Shown: positions 19,912-28,488 of the stretch, in pieces | Layout: each line of letters opens with the position of its first letter | How positions within the stretch are numbered: the stretch's first letter is position 1 | Assembly: GCF_017357385.1 (NCBI RefSeq) | Contig: NZ_CP071636.1 | Location: 62,001-126,000, forward strand | Source of the DNA: Rhizobium sp. NZLR1 | GTDB taxonomy: Bacteria; Pseudomonadota; Alphaproteobacteria; Rhizobiales; Rhizobiaceae | Reading direction: 5' to 3' | Length of the DNA stretch: 64,000 bases | Notes under the pieces: generated by a model | Seen by the model: only the letters and a program-made list of their open reading frames with translations | Told to the model about the DNA's origin: nothing | Databases searched by the model: none | Program-made: the position numbers and the translations under genes

Positions 19912-20985
19912 TCAGAGCGAACTGTCGGCGGCCGCCTTCATGTAGGTCTCGGTGAAGCGCAGCTTGACGTTGCCGCTGTCGCCGAGAACCTTGCCGTCAG
20001 GCATCTCGATGCCGATGACGTCTGCCGACGGCGCGCCATTGCCGAGCAGGCCCTTCTCGAACAGGAAGTTGCGGACGAGATCCATGGTCTTCGGCAGGCT
20101 GCCCGAGGCTGTGAAAGCAACGGCATCGGTCGGCTTGGCAAACAGCTTGGTGGCTGCAAGCTGGGATTCGAAGCCCTTGAGATCGGTGCCCGATGCCTGG
20201 CCCATCGCCTCGCGCGCAGCCTTGCCGTCGGCACTGTCGGCGGTCAGGAGCGCTGCGGTCTCATACCAGATGCCGGCGAGCGCCTTGCCGAAATTCGGAT
20301 TGTCCTTCAGCACGCCGGTGTTGGCGACCATCAGATCGATGATCTCGCCTGGCACCTGCGAGCTGTCGAAGACTTTCTTGGCCGTGGGGTCCTCGAGTAT
20401 GGTCGAGACCAGCGGGTTCCAGGTGACGACCGCGGTTACGTCAGCCGTCTTGTAGGCAGCGACCATATCGGCATCGGAGGTGTTGACCACCTTGACGTCG
20501 CGCTCGGTCATCTTGATGCTTTCGAGCGCGCGGGCCAGCAGATAGTGCGAGACGGAGAATTCTACGAGATTGACGTTCTGGCCTTTGATGTCGGCAAGGC
20601 TCGCCTTGTCCTTGAGGATGACGGCATCATTGCCGTTCGAGAAGTCGCCGACGATCACGGCTGTCGTATCGACGCCACCGGCAGCCGGGATCGACAGGCC
20701 GTCCATATTGGTGAGGGTCACGGCATCGAAGGCGCCGGCGGTGTACTGGTTCATCGATTCGACGTAGTCGTTGAACTGGGTGACCTCGATCTTGATGCCG
20801 TATTTGTCGGCCCATTTCTTGACGATGCCGTGATCGGCCGCGTAACCCCACGGCATCCAGCCTACATAGATCGACCAGGCGACCTTGAAATCGGTCTTCT
20901 GTTCGGCCTTCGCGATGGAGCTGAGCCCGAGCGTCAGGGAGGCCGTCAGCGCGGCCATCGATAGGATCTTCGAAAAGGTCTGCAT
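19912..20985 (-). CDS. Guanidine-operon ABC transporter substrate-binding protein (NMT1/TauA-like)
   Basis: 357 residues with a typical Sec signal peptide (MQTFSKILSMAALTASLTLG, cleavage likely after AKA). The mature part has the NMT1/OpuAC-like fold of nitrate/taurine/thiamine-precursor binding proteins (WSIYVGWMPWGYAADHGIVKKWADKYGI, then NQYTAGAFDAVTLTNMDGL). ATG 20985 has AAGGGGAA at ideal spacing. It is the first gene after the guanidine-I riboswitch, so guanidine or a guanidinium compound is the probable ligand. Similar proteins near ykkC elements are often mislabelled as nitrate or taurine transporters. Confidence 0.92.
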   Translation of the reverse strand: MQTFSKILSMAALTASLTLGLSSIAKAEQKTDFKVAWSIYVGWMPWGYAADHGIVKKWADKYGIKIEVTQFNDYVESMNQYTAGAFDAVTLTNMDGLSIPAAGGVDTTAVIVGDFSNGNDAVILKDKASLADIKGQNVNLVEFSVSHYLLARALESIKMTERDVKVVNTSDADMVAAYKTADVTAVVTWNPLVSTILEDPTAKKVFDSSQVPGEIIDLMVANTGVLKDNPNFGKALAGIWYETAALLTADSADGKAAREAMGQASGTDLKGFESQLAATKLFAKPTDAVAFTASGSLPKTMDLVRNFLFEKGLLGNGAPSADVIGIEMPDGKVLGDSGNVKLRFTETYMKAAADSSL

Positions 20986-20990
20986 TGAAA

Positions 20991-21048
20991 TTCCCCTTTG
21001 CTTTTCTTCAAAAGGGATCGGCAATGACCATCGTGCCGCCAATCCCTT
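20991..21048 (-). promoter_or_regulatory. Candidate expression platform of the guanidine riboswitch
   Basis: Two hairpins compete for the same CCCTT stretch on the minus strand. One pairs AAGGGAT (21048-21042) with ATCCCTT (21018-21012), extended by GGC/GCC inside. The other pairs CCCTTT (21016-21011) with AAAGGG (20999-20994), which would bury the Shine-Dalgarno of the binding-protein gene. No good U-tract follows either stem, so control may act on translation. The switching logic is inferred. Confidence 0.5.
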
Positions 21049-21056
21049 GGCTTACG

Positions 21057-21165
21057 AGGTCTCCCGGGCTTTTATCCCGCCGTGCACCCGACGGGATGTC
21101 TCCCCCGCCGGTGGCAGCTCTCGGACCAGCCGCGCCTTGCGACGCCGGAACCCTAGCCACCAACT
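21057..21165 (-). promoter_or_regulatory. Guanidine-I (ykkC) riboswitch aptamer
   Basis: The minus strand carries the conserved ykkC segments in order: CTAGGGTTCCG at 21156-21146, CTGGTCCGAGAG at 21129-21118, and an ACGG-C-GGGATAAAAGCC-CGGGAGA block at 21083-21060. A GC-rich variable hairpin lies between the first two, and a further stem (GGGAGACATCCC region) between the second and third. These are the invariant parts of the guanidine-I consensus. The aptamer lies 72 nt before the start of a guanidine-type importer and its operon of DUF1989 proteins, carboxylase and allophanate hydrolase. Guanidine-I elements normally switch expression on when guanidine is bound. Confidence 0.95.
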
Positions 21166-21178
21166 CTGCAACTATCGA

Positions 21179-21195
21179 AGCAAAGTGCGTGCCAA
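21179..21195 (-). promoter_or_regulatory. Sigma-54 (RpoN) promoter of the guanidine operon
   Basis: On the minus strand TTGGCACG-CACT-TTGCT matches the -24/-12 consensus almost completely, with GG at 21193-21192 and GC at 21181-21180 separated by the required 10 nt. The expected start of transcription, about 12 nt beyond the GC, is near 21168, directly before the riboswitch aptamer. This ties the operon to nitrogen limitation through an enhancer-binding protein such as NtrC. Confidence 0.85.
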
Positions 21196-21240
21196 ACCAT
21201 AAATCATTGATTTTATTGAGAGTGCGCTGGCATCATCTCT

Positions 21241-21279
21241 CACAGAAAATGCATAGTGCATGCACTTGCACAGAAAATG
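21241..21279. promoter_or_regulatory. Candidate enhancer-protein binding sites upstream of the sigma-54 promoter
   Basis: A perfect 12-bp palindrome AGTGCATGCACT (21255-21266) lies between two direct copies of CACAGAAAATG (21241-21251 and 21269-21279). The block is 60-100 bp upstream of the -12 element, the usual place for NtrC-type activators, and TGCAC half-sites resemble NtrC sites. The match to an NtrC consensus is only partial. Confidence 0.4.
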
Positions 21280-21308
21280 TGCGCATTCTGCCGCCGCCTT
21301 AGGCGCTG

Positions 21309-22223
21309 CTAGTTTCGGAAGGCGCCGGCGGGAACCGTCGTCACCAGTCGGATATCGCGGCGGAAGTCCGATGGCGACATGCCGGCGATGTGGCGGAAGG
21401 ATTTATTGAAGGCGCTGATCGAGCCGAAGCCGCTGTCCATTGCCACCTGCAGCACGTTGGCGCCCTCGCTCATCAGCATCGCCTGGGCGCGCGACAGCCG
21501 CAGCAGCGTCACATATTTGCTGAGCGTCATACCCGTCGATCGCTTGAACAGGTTCATCGCATATTTCGGATGCAGGTCGGCAGCGCGGGCGATATCGACC
21601 GAATCGATGTCGTGCAGGAAATTGGCGGCGATGAAATCGCACATGCGGGCGACGCTGCGCGAAGAATGCGAATGCGGATGATCACCGTCGAGATTGATGG
21701 CTTGCGACGTCATCGAATAGGGTTCGAGCGCGATACGCTCGATGCGCAGCAGCAGTTCGTCGACGGCATGCTGGGCCTTGGCGGGATTGCCTGAGTTGGC
21801 ATAACGGAACCAGCGGGCGAAATTGTCGACGTCGGCGGCATCCGTTGCCGAAGTCAGCAGTGTCTCGCCCTTCATCAGCCGACTGGAAATGCTGATCGGC
21901 AGGCGCAGCCGGAAGAAATAGACGAGCGGCAGATGCGCGCCGGCATAGAGCGAATCATCGGAGGATTCGTCCATCTGATGCGGCTGCCCACCCCAGAAGA
22001 GACACATTTCACCGGCGTTCAGCCGGAATTCGTGGTCGCTCATGCGATAGTGGACGCTTCCGCGAATCACGTAGTTGACCTCGACCTGCGCGTGCCAGTG
22101 CGGCATCGCCATCACAGGCGGGTGGGCATGAAACATTTGCAGCGCCGTCGGCGACCCCTCGATGCTGCTCGCTCCGGGCTGATAGATTGCCCGCACGCCA
22201 ACCTTACTTTCCGCCAAATTCAT
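21309..22223 (-). CDS. AraC-family transcriptional regulator with N-terminal cupin
   Basis: 304 residues. The N-terminal half is a cupin-like sensor (MPHWHAQVEVNYVIRGSVHYRM, then LNAGEMCLFWGGQPHQM). The C-terminal ~100 residues hold two helix-turn-helix motifs (DIARAADLHPKYAMNLFKR and VLQVAMDSGFGSISAFNKSFR) ending in the AraC signature GMSPSDFRRD. It is transcribed away from the sugar ABC operon beginning at 22310, 86 bp away, and probably controls it in response to the imported sugar. Its 3' end lies 30 bp from the possible enhancer sites of the guanidine operon, but it belongs functionally with the sugar genes. Confidence 0.92.
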   Translation of the reverse strand: MNLAESKVGVRAIYQPGASSIEGSPTALQMFHAHPPVMAMPHWHAQVEVNYVIRGSVHYRMSDHEFRLNAGEMCLFWGGQPHQMDESSDDSLYAGAHLPLVYFFRLRLPISISSRLMKGETLLTSATDAADVDNFARWFRYANSGNPAKAQHAVDELLLRIERIALEPYSMTSQAINLDGDHPHSHSSRSVARMCDFIAANFLHDIDSVDIARAADLHPKYAMNLFKRSTGMTLSKYVTLLRLSRAQAMLMSEGANVLQVAMDSGFGSISAFNKSFRHIAGMSPSDFRRDIRLVTTVPAGAFRN

Positions 22224-22309
22224 ATTCCCTTTTTAGGAGACAGCCGCTCCCTGACAGTTAGTTTAACCGGGTTCGTGAAAGGACGGCAATTGAAAAGGGA
22301 GGATTTTCA

Positions 22310-23584
22310 ATGCGCTTCAAACTTCTGGCTGCCACCGCAGCTGTCGCACTGCTTGCTTCCGGCTCCGCATTCGCGCAGTCGGCCAATCTGACCATCTGGA
22401 GCTGGAATGTCGCTGCGTCGGCATTGAAGTCCACGCTTCCAGGCTTCAACAAACAGTTCCCCGATATCAAGATCACCGTCGAGGACCTTGGAAACAGCCA
22501 GGTTTTCGACAAGACGCTCGCTGCCTGTGCAGCCGGCGGCGACGGCCTGCCTGACATCGTCAGCATCGAAAATTTCGAGGCTGAAATCTTCTGGAGCCGT
22601 TTCCCGGATTGCTTCGCCAATCTGAAGGAACTCGGCTACACGCCCGAGATCCAGGCGAAATTCCCCGATTTCAAGCGTACCGAGCTTGAGGTCGGCGACG
22701 TCGCCTATGCCATGCCCTGGGATTCCGGTCCTGTCGCCGTCTTCTACCGCCGCGATCTCTACGAAAAGGCGGGCGTCGATCCGAGCACGATCAACACCTG
22801 GGACGATTTCATCGCCGCCGGCAAGAAGATTTCCGCCGCCAATCCCGGCGTCGTCATGGCGCAGGCGGATTTCAACGGCGACAGCGAATGGTTCCGCATG
22901 CTCGCCAACGAACAGGGCTGCGGCTATTATTCGACCGATGGCCAGAATATCACCATCAACCAGCCAGCCTGCGTCGCCTCGCTTCAGAAGGTGAAGGAAA
23001 TGAAGGACGCCGGCACGCTGACGGCGGCCAACTGGGACGAAAAGATCCAGGCCAATACCGCCGGCAAGGCCGCAAGCCAGTTGTATGGCGGCTGGTATGA
23101 GGGCACAGTGCGCTCGACCTCTCCCGATCTCAAGGGCAAGTGGGGCGTCTACAAGATGCCGAGCCTGACGGCCGACGGCCCGCATGCGGCCAATCTCGGC
23201 GGTTCGTCGCTCGCCATTTCGGCAACCTCGGCAAACAAGGAAGCAGCCTGGAAATTCGTCAACTACGCCCTCGGCACGAATGAGGGCCAGATCACCATGC
23301 TGAAGGAATTCGGCCTGGTGCCATCGCTGCTTTCGGCTGAAAAGGACCCCTTTATCAGCGAACCGCAGCCCTATTGGGGCGGTCAGAAAGTCTGGGCCGA
23401 TATCCTGGCGACGCTGCCGAAGATCGTGCCGAGCCGCGGCACCGCTTTCCAGAGCGACGCCGAAGCCATCTTCAAGGCAACGCAGACGAAATTCTTCGCC
23501 GGCGGTTATCCCGATGCGAAGGCAGCCCTCGACGATGCCGCCAAGCAGATCGCTTCGGCGACCGGGCTTCCAGTGGCACAATGA
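22310..23584 (+). CDS. Sugar ABC transporter substrate-binding protein (CUT1, family 1)
   Basis: 424 residues with a Sec signal peptide ending near SGSAFAQS. The mature protein is of the MalE/family-1 type: NLTIWSWNVAASALKSTLPGFNKQFPDIKI at the N-terminus, then YAMPWDSGPVAVFYRRDLYEKAGVDPSTINTWDDF, and GGSSLAISATSANKEAAWKFVNYAL in the second lobe. ATG 22310 has GGGAGGA upstream. It starts an operon with two permeases, an ATPase and a dehydrogenase fusion. The ligand is probably an oligosaccharide or modified sugar, not determinable here. Confidence 0.93.
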   Translation: MRFKLLAATAAVALLASGSAFAQSANLTIWSWNVAASALKSTLPGFNKQFPDIKITVEDLGNSQVFDKTLAACAAGGDGLPDIVSIENFEAEIFWSRFPDCFANLKELGYTPEIQAKFPDFKRTELEVGDVAYAMPWDSGPVAVFYRRDLYEKAGVDPSTINTWDDFIAAGKKISAANPGVVMAQADFNGDSEWFRMLANEQGCGYYSTDGQNITINQPACVASLQKVKEMKDAGTLTAANWDEKIQANTAGKAASQLYGGWYEGTVRSTSPDLKGKWGVYKMPSLTADGPHAANLGGSSLAISATSANKEAAWKFVNYALGTNEGQITMLKEFGLVPSLLSAEKDPFISEPQPYWGGQKVWADILATLPKIVPSRGTAFQSDAEAIFKATQTKFFAGGYPDAKAALDDAAKQIASATGLPVAQ

Positions 23585-23592
23585 ATGACGAT

Positions 23593-23615
23593 GCCGGGCG
23601 TTTCAGGCGCCCGGC
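23593..23615 (+). other. Hairpin between binding-protein and permease genes
   Basis: An 8-bp GC-rich stem, GCCGGGCG (23593-23600) with CGCCCGGC (23608-23615), around a 7-nt loop, beginning 9 bases after the binding-protein stop. It is followed by only three T. Such hairpins commonly favour accumulation of the binding-protein message over the permease part. Confidence 0.6.
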
Positions 23616-23650
23616 GTTTCCCGGTCATTCGTTCGTGAGGAGGAGGCTTG

Positions 23651-24511
23651 ATGCCGTTCAGAACCCGGAGCGCCTATGCGTTCCTTGCACCCTATCTGCT
23701 GGTCTTTGCCACCTTCTGGGTCTGGCCGATCATCAATTCGTTCCTGATTTCTTTTCAGAACACCCGCATCAACCCGTGGAAATACAGTTTCCAGGCCAAT
23801 TGGGGGCGGCTGTTCTACGACCCGGCCTTTTACAATGCCCTTTATAACACGCTGATCATCCTGGTGATCCAGGTGCCGGTCATGATCGGCCTTGCGACCG
23901 TCATGGCCGTGATGCTCAATTCGCCGCTCTTGAAAGCGCGCCCGCTCTTCCGCTTTGCTTTCTTTGCGCCCGTCGTCGTCGGCGAGGTCGCCTATGCAGC
24001 GGTATTCCGGCTGATGTTCAGCCTCGATTTCGGCATCATCAACAAGCTGATCTCCGCCGTCGGCCTCAGCCCGGTGTCCTGGTTCGACAATGCCAATGCC
24101 GCCATGGCGCTGATCATCCTCGCCGTCACATGGCGCTGGGCCGGCTATAACGCCATCATCATCCTTGCCGGCCTGCAGTCGATTCCGGACGATGTCTACG
24201 AGGCAGCGACGCTCGACCGGGTGAGCAAGGTACAGCAGTTCTTTCATATCACCCTGCCGCTTCTGAAACCGATCATCCTCTTCTGTGTGGTGCTCTCGGT
24301 GATCGGCACCATGCAGCTCTTTACCGAGCCTTTCCTGATTACCAATCGCGGTGGTCCGGGCGGCGGCACGGAGACCCTTGGCCTGTTGCTCTACCGCCAG
24401 GGCTTTACCTCGTTGAACTTCGGCTATGCCTCGGCGATCGCCTATACGATGGCGGCCCTGGCCGTGGTCATCTCGCTTCTCAATCTCTGGGTCGGGAGGG
24501 ATCCGAAATGA
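23651..24511 (+). CDS. Sugar ABC transporter permease (MalF-like)
   Basis: 286 residues with six hydrophobic segments. The first lies at about residues 9-30 (YAFLAPYLLVFATFWVWPIINSF), and the EAA loop appears as YEAATLDRVSKVQQFFHITLPLLKP. ATG 23651 has GGAGG about 7 bases upstream; a TTG at 23648 is less likely. It overlaps the second permease by 4 bp (ATGA), as expected for subunits of one heterodimer. Confidence 0.93.
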   Translation: MPFRTRSAYAFLAPYLLVFATFWVWPIINSFLISFQNTRINPWKYSFQANWGRLFYDPAFYNALYNTLIILVIQVPVMIGLATVMAVMLNSPLLKARPLFRFAFFAPVVVGEVAYAAVFRLMFSLDFGIINKLISAVGLSPVSWFDNANAAMALIILAVTWRWAGYNAIIILAGLQSIPDDVYEAATLDRVSKVQQFFHITLPLLKPIILFCVVLSVIGTMQLFTEPFLITNRGGPGGGTETLGLLLYRQGFTSLNFGYASAIAYTMAALAVVISLLNLWVGRDPK

Positions 24512-25344
24512 AATCCAGGTCGCAATCCCTTCTCATGCGCCGGATCGCGCTGCACGCCGCACTGGCGCCGCTTGCGGTAATCTGGCTGTTTCCACTTTGG
24601 ATGATGTTCGTCTTCTCGACCATGCCCGACAACGGCATCTTCAGTCCCGACATCGTGCTCTGGCCATCCACCAACTTCATCGAGAATTTCAAGAACCTGC
24701 AGGCCGATACCGATTTCGTCGGCGCCATGGTGATTTCCGTCGGCGTCGCGATCATCTATACTTTCCTGTCGGTGATGCTGACCTCGATGGCAGGTTGGGC
24801 GTTGGCGCGATACCGTTTCGTCGGCCGCTCCATCGTCATCGCCATCATCATCGGTACGATCACGCTGCCTTTCTCCGTGGTGGTCATCCCGCAATTCATC
24901 ATGGTGGCGCGCGAATTCCGCCTCGCCAACACCTGGGTGGCGCTGATCGTGCCGCCACTGTTCAACTCGCTCGGCGTGCTGTTCATGCGCCAATCCTTCT
25001 CGATGATGCCGGGTGAGCTTTTCGATGCGGCCCGCGTCGAGGGCGTCAAGGAATGGCAGATCTTCCTGCGCATCGCCCTGCCGCTGGCGCGCCCGACCAT
25101 GGCGGCCTTGGCGATCATCCTCTTCCTCGCCTCGTGGAACAACTACCTCTGGCCGCTCCTCATCAATTCCAGACCGGGAATGATGACGGCGCCGGTGGCA
25201 TTGGGAACGCTGATCGGCCTCACCAAGGTCTCCTGGGGCGGCATCATGGCTGGAGCAGTGCTGCTAACGGCGCCGATCCTCGTCATCTTCGTGGCTCTCC
25301 AGCGCCATTTCATCGCCGGCATCGCGGCCGGCGCAATCAAGTAA
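24508..25344 (+). CDS. Sugar ABC transporter permease (MalG-like)
   Basis: 278 residues, six hydrophobic segments. The EAA loop is FDAARVEGVKEWQIFLRIALPLARP, and the end RHFIAGIAAGAIK is typical of CUT1 second permeases. It forms the membrane channel with the preceding gene product and couples to the ATPase that starts 12 bp downstream. Confidence 0.93.
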   Translation: MKSRSQSLLMRRIALHAALAPLAVIWLFPLWMMFVFSTMPDNGIFSPDIVLWPSTNFIENFKNLQADTDFVGAMVISVGVAIIYTFLSVMLTSMAGWALARYRFVGRSIVIAIIIGTITLPFSVVVIPQFIMVAREFRLANTWVALIVPPLFNSLGVLFMRQSFSMMPGELFDAARVEGVKEWQIFLRIALPLARPTMAALAIILFLASWNNYLWPLLINSRPGMMTAPVALGTLIGLTKVSWGGIMAGAVLLTAPILVIFVALQRHFIAGIAAGAIK

Positions 25345-25356
25345 ACGGGGAGCTGC

Positions 25357-26439
25357 ATGGCAGAGCTTTCACTCAGCAATATCGTCAAGCGCTTCGGCGG
25401 CTTTGAGATCATCCATGGCGCCAATCTGGAGGTGAAGGACGGCGAATTCGTCGTCTTCGTCGGCCCGTCCGGCTGCGGCAAATCCACGCTGCTGCGGATG
25501 ATCGCCGGTCTCGAGGACATCACCTCCGGCGAGCTTCAGATCGGTGGCAGGATCGTTAATGACGTCGAGCCCGCCGATCGCGGCATCGCCATGGTTTTTC
25601 AGTCCTATGCGCTCTATCCGCACCTGACCGTCGAAGAAAACCTGAGCTTCGGCCTGCGGATGAACGGCAATCCGAAGGCCGATACCGAGCGGCGCGTGAG
25701 CCATGTCGCCGAGATCCTGCAAATCACCGAGCTGATGAAGCGGCGGCCGAAGCAGCTTTCCGGCGGTCAGCGCCAGCGAGTTGCGATCGGCCGCGCCATC
25801 GTCCGCGAACCGGAGGTGTTCCTGTTCGACGAGCCCTTGTCAAACCTCGATGCCGAACTGCGCGTGCAAATGCGTGTCGAGATTTCCAGGCTGCACAAGA
25901 AACTCGGCACGACGATGATCTACGTCACCCACGACCAGACGGAGGCGATGACACTCGCCGACCGGATCGTCGTGTTGCGCGCGGGCAATATCGAGCAGAT
26001 CGGCGCACCGCTCGATCTCTACGACGATCCCGCCAACCAGTTCGTCGCCGGCTTCGTCGGATCGCCGAAGATGAATTTCCTGAAGGCCGTGGTGGTCGAG
26101 ACGCAGCCGGGCAGGGCGGTGATCGCGCTGGAAAGCGACGCCAACATGCGCCTGCCGCTGCCCGTCGCCGATCCGATCGACGCCGGTGCGAAGGTGACGC
26201 TTGGCATCCGTCCCGAACATTTCGTCGATGCGGGTATGGGCGATGCCGATCTCACCGTCGCGATCGACGTCGCCGAACATCTCGGTAACACCAGCTATAT
26301 CTATGCCGCGATCGAGTCCGAGCAGTTGATCATCGAGCGGCCGGAATCGCGCGTCGCCGGCAATCGCGAGACGCTGATGGTCGGCCTTCCCGCCAGCCGC
26401 ACGTTCCTTTTCGACAGGGCCGGCAAACGGCTTCGCTAA
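25357..26439 (+). CDS. Sugar ABC transporter ATP-binding protein (UgpC/MsmK type)
   Basis: 360 residues. Walker [11 protein letters not shown]-loop [13 protein letters not shown], signature [16 protein letters not shown], Walker [17 protein letters not shown] and H-loop [15 protein letters not shown] are all intact. The last ~120 residues form the TOBE/OB regulatory domain of CUT1 ATPases (LGIRPEHF). It powers the importer encoded just upstream. Confidence 0.95.
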   Translation: MAELSLSNIVKRFGGFEIIHGANLEVKDGEFVVFVGPSGCGKSTLLRMIAGLEDITSGELQIGGRIVNDVEPADRGIAMVFQSYALYPHLTVEENLSFGLRMNGNPKADTERRVSHVAEILQITELMKRRPKQLSGGQRQRVAIGRAIVREPEVFLFDEPLSNLDAELRVQMRVEISRLHKKLGTTMIYVTHDQTEAMTLADRIVVLRAGNIEQIGAPLDLYDDPANQFVAGFVGSPKMNFLKAVVVETQPGRAVIALESDANMRLPLPVADPIDAGAKVTLGIRPEHFVDAGMGDADLTVAIDVAEHLGNTSYIYAAIESEQLIIERPESRVAGNRETLMVGLPASRTFLFDRAGKRLR

Positions 26440-26476
26440 ACCACAATCCCAAGGCAGAAAGACGAAAGAGGTTTCT

Positions 26477-28480
26477 ATGACTTCCGATCAACCGATCCGC
26501 TGGGGCATCATCGGCCCCGGCACCATCGCCCGCACCTTTGCCGACGGCGTCGCCCATTCGCGTACCGGCAAACTGGTGGCAATCGCCACCCGTAATCCGT
26601 CCAAGCCGGGACTTGCAGAAAACTTCCCCGGCGCCCGCATCGTCAATGGTTATGAGGCGCTGCTTTCCGACCCGGAGGTCGATGCGGTCTATATCTCCGT
26701 GCCCCATACCGGCCATGCCGAATGGGCGATCAAGGCCGCGCGCGCCGGCAAACATATCCTCGTCGAGAAGCCGATCGCACTTTCGGCCTATGATGCCGAA
26801 GCCGTCTATTACGAAGCCAAGAAGGCCGGCGTCTTTGCCGGCGAGGCCTTCATGTACCGCGTGCATCCGCAGACGGAAAAGCTGATCGAACTCATCAAGA
26901 GCGGCGTCATCGGCACTGTCCGCATCATCCGCTCGAGCTTCGGCTTCAACATGGGCAGCTATAAGCCGGAACACCGGCTTTTCGCCAACGATACCGCCGG
27001 CGGCGGCATTCTCGATGTCGGCGGTTATCCAGTCTCGATGGCGCGGCTGATCGCCGGCGCCGCAGAGGGCAGGGCCTTCCTCGAACCGGAGAAGGTTTCG
27101 GGCGTTGCCCATCTGGGACAGAGCGGCGTCGATGAATGGGCGTCCGCCGTGCTCAAATTCCCGAACGAGATCATTGCCGAAGTCTCCTGCTCGATCATGG
27201 CGCAGCAGGATAACGTCTTGCGCATCATCGGCTCCGAGGGCCGGATCGAAGTCGCCGACTTCTGGTTCGCCTCCGGCCACAAGGGTGGCGTCGGCAAGAT
27301 CGAGATCTTCAAAGGCGGCAAGCAGGAGACAATTGAGGTCAGGGAAGACCATTGGCTCTATTCCTTCGAGGCGGATGCGGCGGGTGATGCCATCCGGGCC
27401 GGCAGAACCGAATTCAGTTCACCCGGCATGAGCTGGGCGGATTCGATCGGAAACCTGCGCGTGCTCGACCAGTGGCGCGCCTCTGTCGGCCTCGAATATG
27501 GCGTCGAAAAAGCGGAGAAACGCACGGCCAACATTGCCGGCGGCGCGGTGACGCGGGGCAACAGCATTCCGCAGCGCCAGATACCCGGCATTTCCAAGCC
27601 GGCCTCGGTCGTGACCCTCGGCTTCGAGTTCTTCCCGAACTTCGCCGCCGCCTCGCTGACGCTCGACGCCTTCTATGAGGCCGGCGGCAATGTCTTCGAT
27701 ACCGCCTATGTCTACGGGGCCGGCAAGACGGAAGCGATCTTCGGCGACTGGCATACCAGCCGCAAGGTGCCGCGCGAAGAGATGGTGCTGATTGGCAAAG
27801 GCGCGCATTCGCCGCTCTGCTATCCCGATATGATCGCAAAACAGCTCGACCAGTCGCTCGCCCGACTGAAGACCAACTATGTCGATATCTACTTCATGCA
27901 TCGCGACAATACCGACGTGCCGGTCGGCGAATTCGTCGATGCCATGGATGCCGAGGTCAAGCGTGGCCGCATTCGTGGTATTTTCGGCGGTTCGAACTGG
28001 ACGCGGGCGCGTTTCGATGAAGCGATCGCCTATGCCGAAAAGACCGGCAAGGCGGCGCCGGCGTCGCTTTCCAACAACTTCTCGCTCGCCGAGATGCTCG
28101 ATCCGATCTGGGCCGGCTGCGTCGCCGCGTCCGATGACGATTGGAAGAAATGGCTGAACGAGAAGCAGATCCCGAACTTTGCCTGGTCGAGCCAGGGCCG
28201 CGGCTTCTTTACCGATCGTGCCGGCCGCGACAAGCGAGACGATGAAGAGATCGTGCGGGTCTGGTATTCCGAGCGGAATTTCGGTCGCCGCGACCGTGCC
28301 ATCGAACTGGCCAACAAGCTCGGCCGCAATCCGATCCACGTCGCGCTTGCCTATGTGATCGCCCAGCCCTTCCCCGTCATACCGCTGATCGGGCCGCGCA
28401 CCGTCGCCGAATTGGAAGACAGTCTTTCCGCGCTCGACATCCGGCTGACGCCCGAAGAGGTGAAGTGGCTGGAAGGCTGA
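26477..28480 (+). CDS. Fusion of a Gfo/Idh/MocA dehydrogenase and an aldo/keto reductase
   Basis: 667 residues with two enzymes in one chain. Residues ~1-330 are a Gfo/Idh/MocA dehydrogenase (WGIIGPGTIARTFADG and VEKPIAL). After a linker of about 40 residues, ~375-667 form an aldo/keto reductase with the full catalytic set: Asp and Tyr in NVFDTAYVYG, Lys in VLIGKGAH and His in IYFMHRDN. The AKR part lacks the most N-terminal strand of free-standing relatives but starts at the usual second one. No stop or frameshift lies in between, so the fusion is real in this sequence. Being last in the sugar operon, it probably performs two linked redox steps on the imported sugar. RBS AAAGAGG precedes ATG 26477. 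Confidence 0.92.
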   Translation: MTSDQPIRWGIIGPGTIARTFADGVAHSRTGKLVAIATRNPSKPGLAENFPGARIVNGYEALLSDPEVDAVYISVPHTGHAEWAIKAARAGKHILVEKPIALSAYDAEAVYYEAKKAGVFAGEAFMYRVHPQTEKLIELIKSGVIGTVRIIRSSFGFNMGSYKPEHRLFANDTAGGGILDVGGYPVSMARLIAGAAEGRAFLEPEKVSGVAHLGQSGVDEWASAVLKFPNEIIAEVSCSIMAQQDNVLRIIGSEGRIEVADFWFASGHKGGVGKIEIFKGGKQETIEVREDHWLYSFEADAAGDAIRAGRTEFSSPGMSWADSIGNLRVLDQWRASVGLEYGVEKAEKRTANIAGGAVTRGNSIPQRQIPGISKPASVVTLGFEFFPNFAAASLTLDAFYEAGGNVFDTAYVYGAGKTEAIFGDWHTSRKVPREEMVLIGKGAHSPLCYPDMIAKQLDQSLARLKTNYVDIYFMHRDNTDVPVGEFVDAMDAEVKRGRIRGIFGGSNWTRARFDEAIAYAEKTGKAAPASLSNNFSLAEMLDPIWAGCVAASDDDWKKWLNEKQIPNFAWSSQGRGFFTDRAGRDKRDDEEIVRVWYSERNFGRRDRAIELANKLGRNPIHVALAYVIAQPFPVIPLIGPRTVAELEDSLSALDIRLTPEEVKWLEG

Positions 28481-28488
28481 TGAAGAGA

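Noticed and set aside
18853-20964. 703-codon open frame on the plus strand
   Set aside because: Antisense to three importer genes with intact motifs; composition is highly polar and repetitive.
22307-23581. 424-codon minus-strand frame covering the sugar-binding-protein gene
   Set aside because: The plus-strand product has a signal peptide, ribosome site and operon context; the minus product has none.
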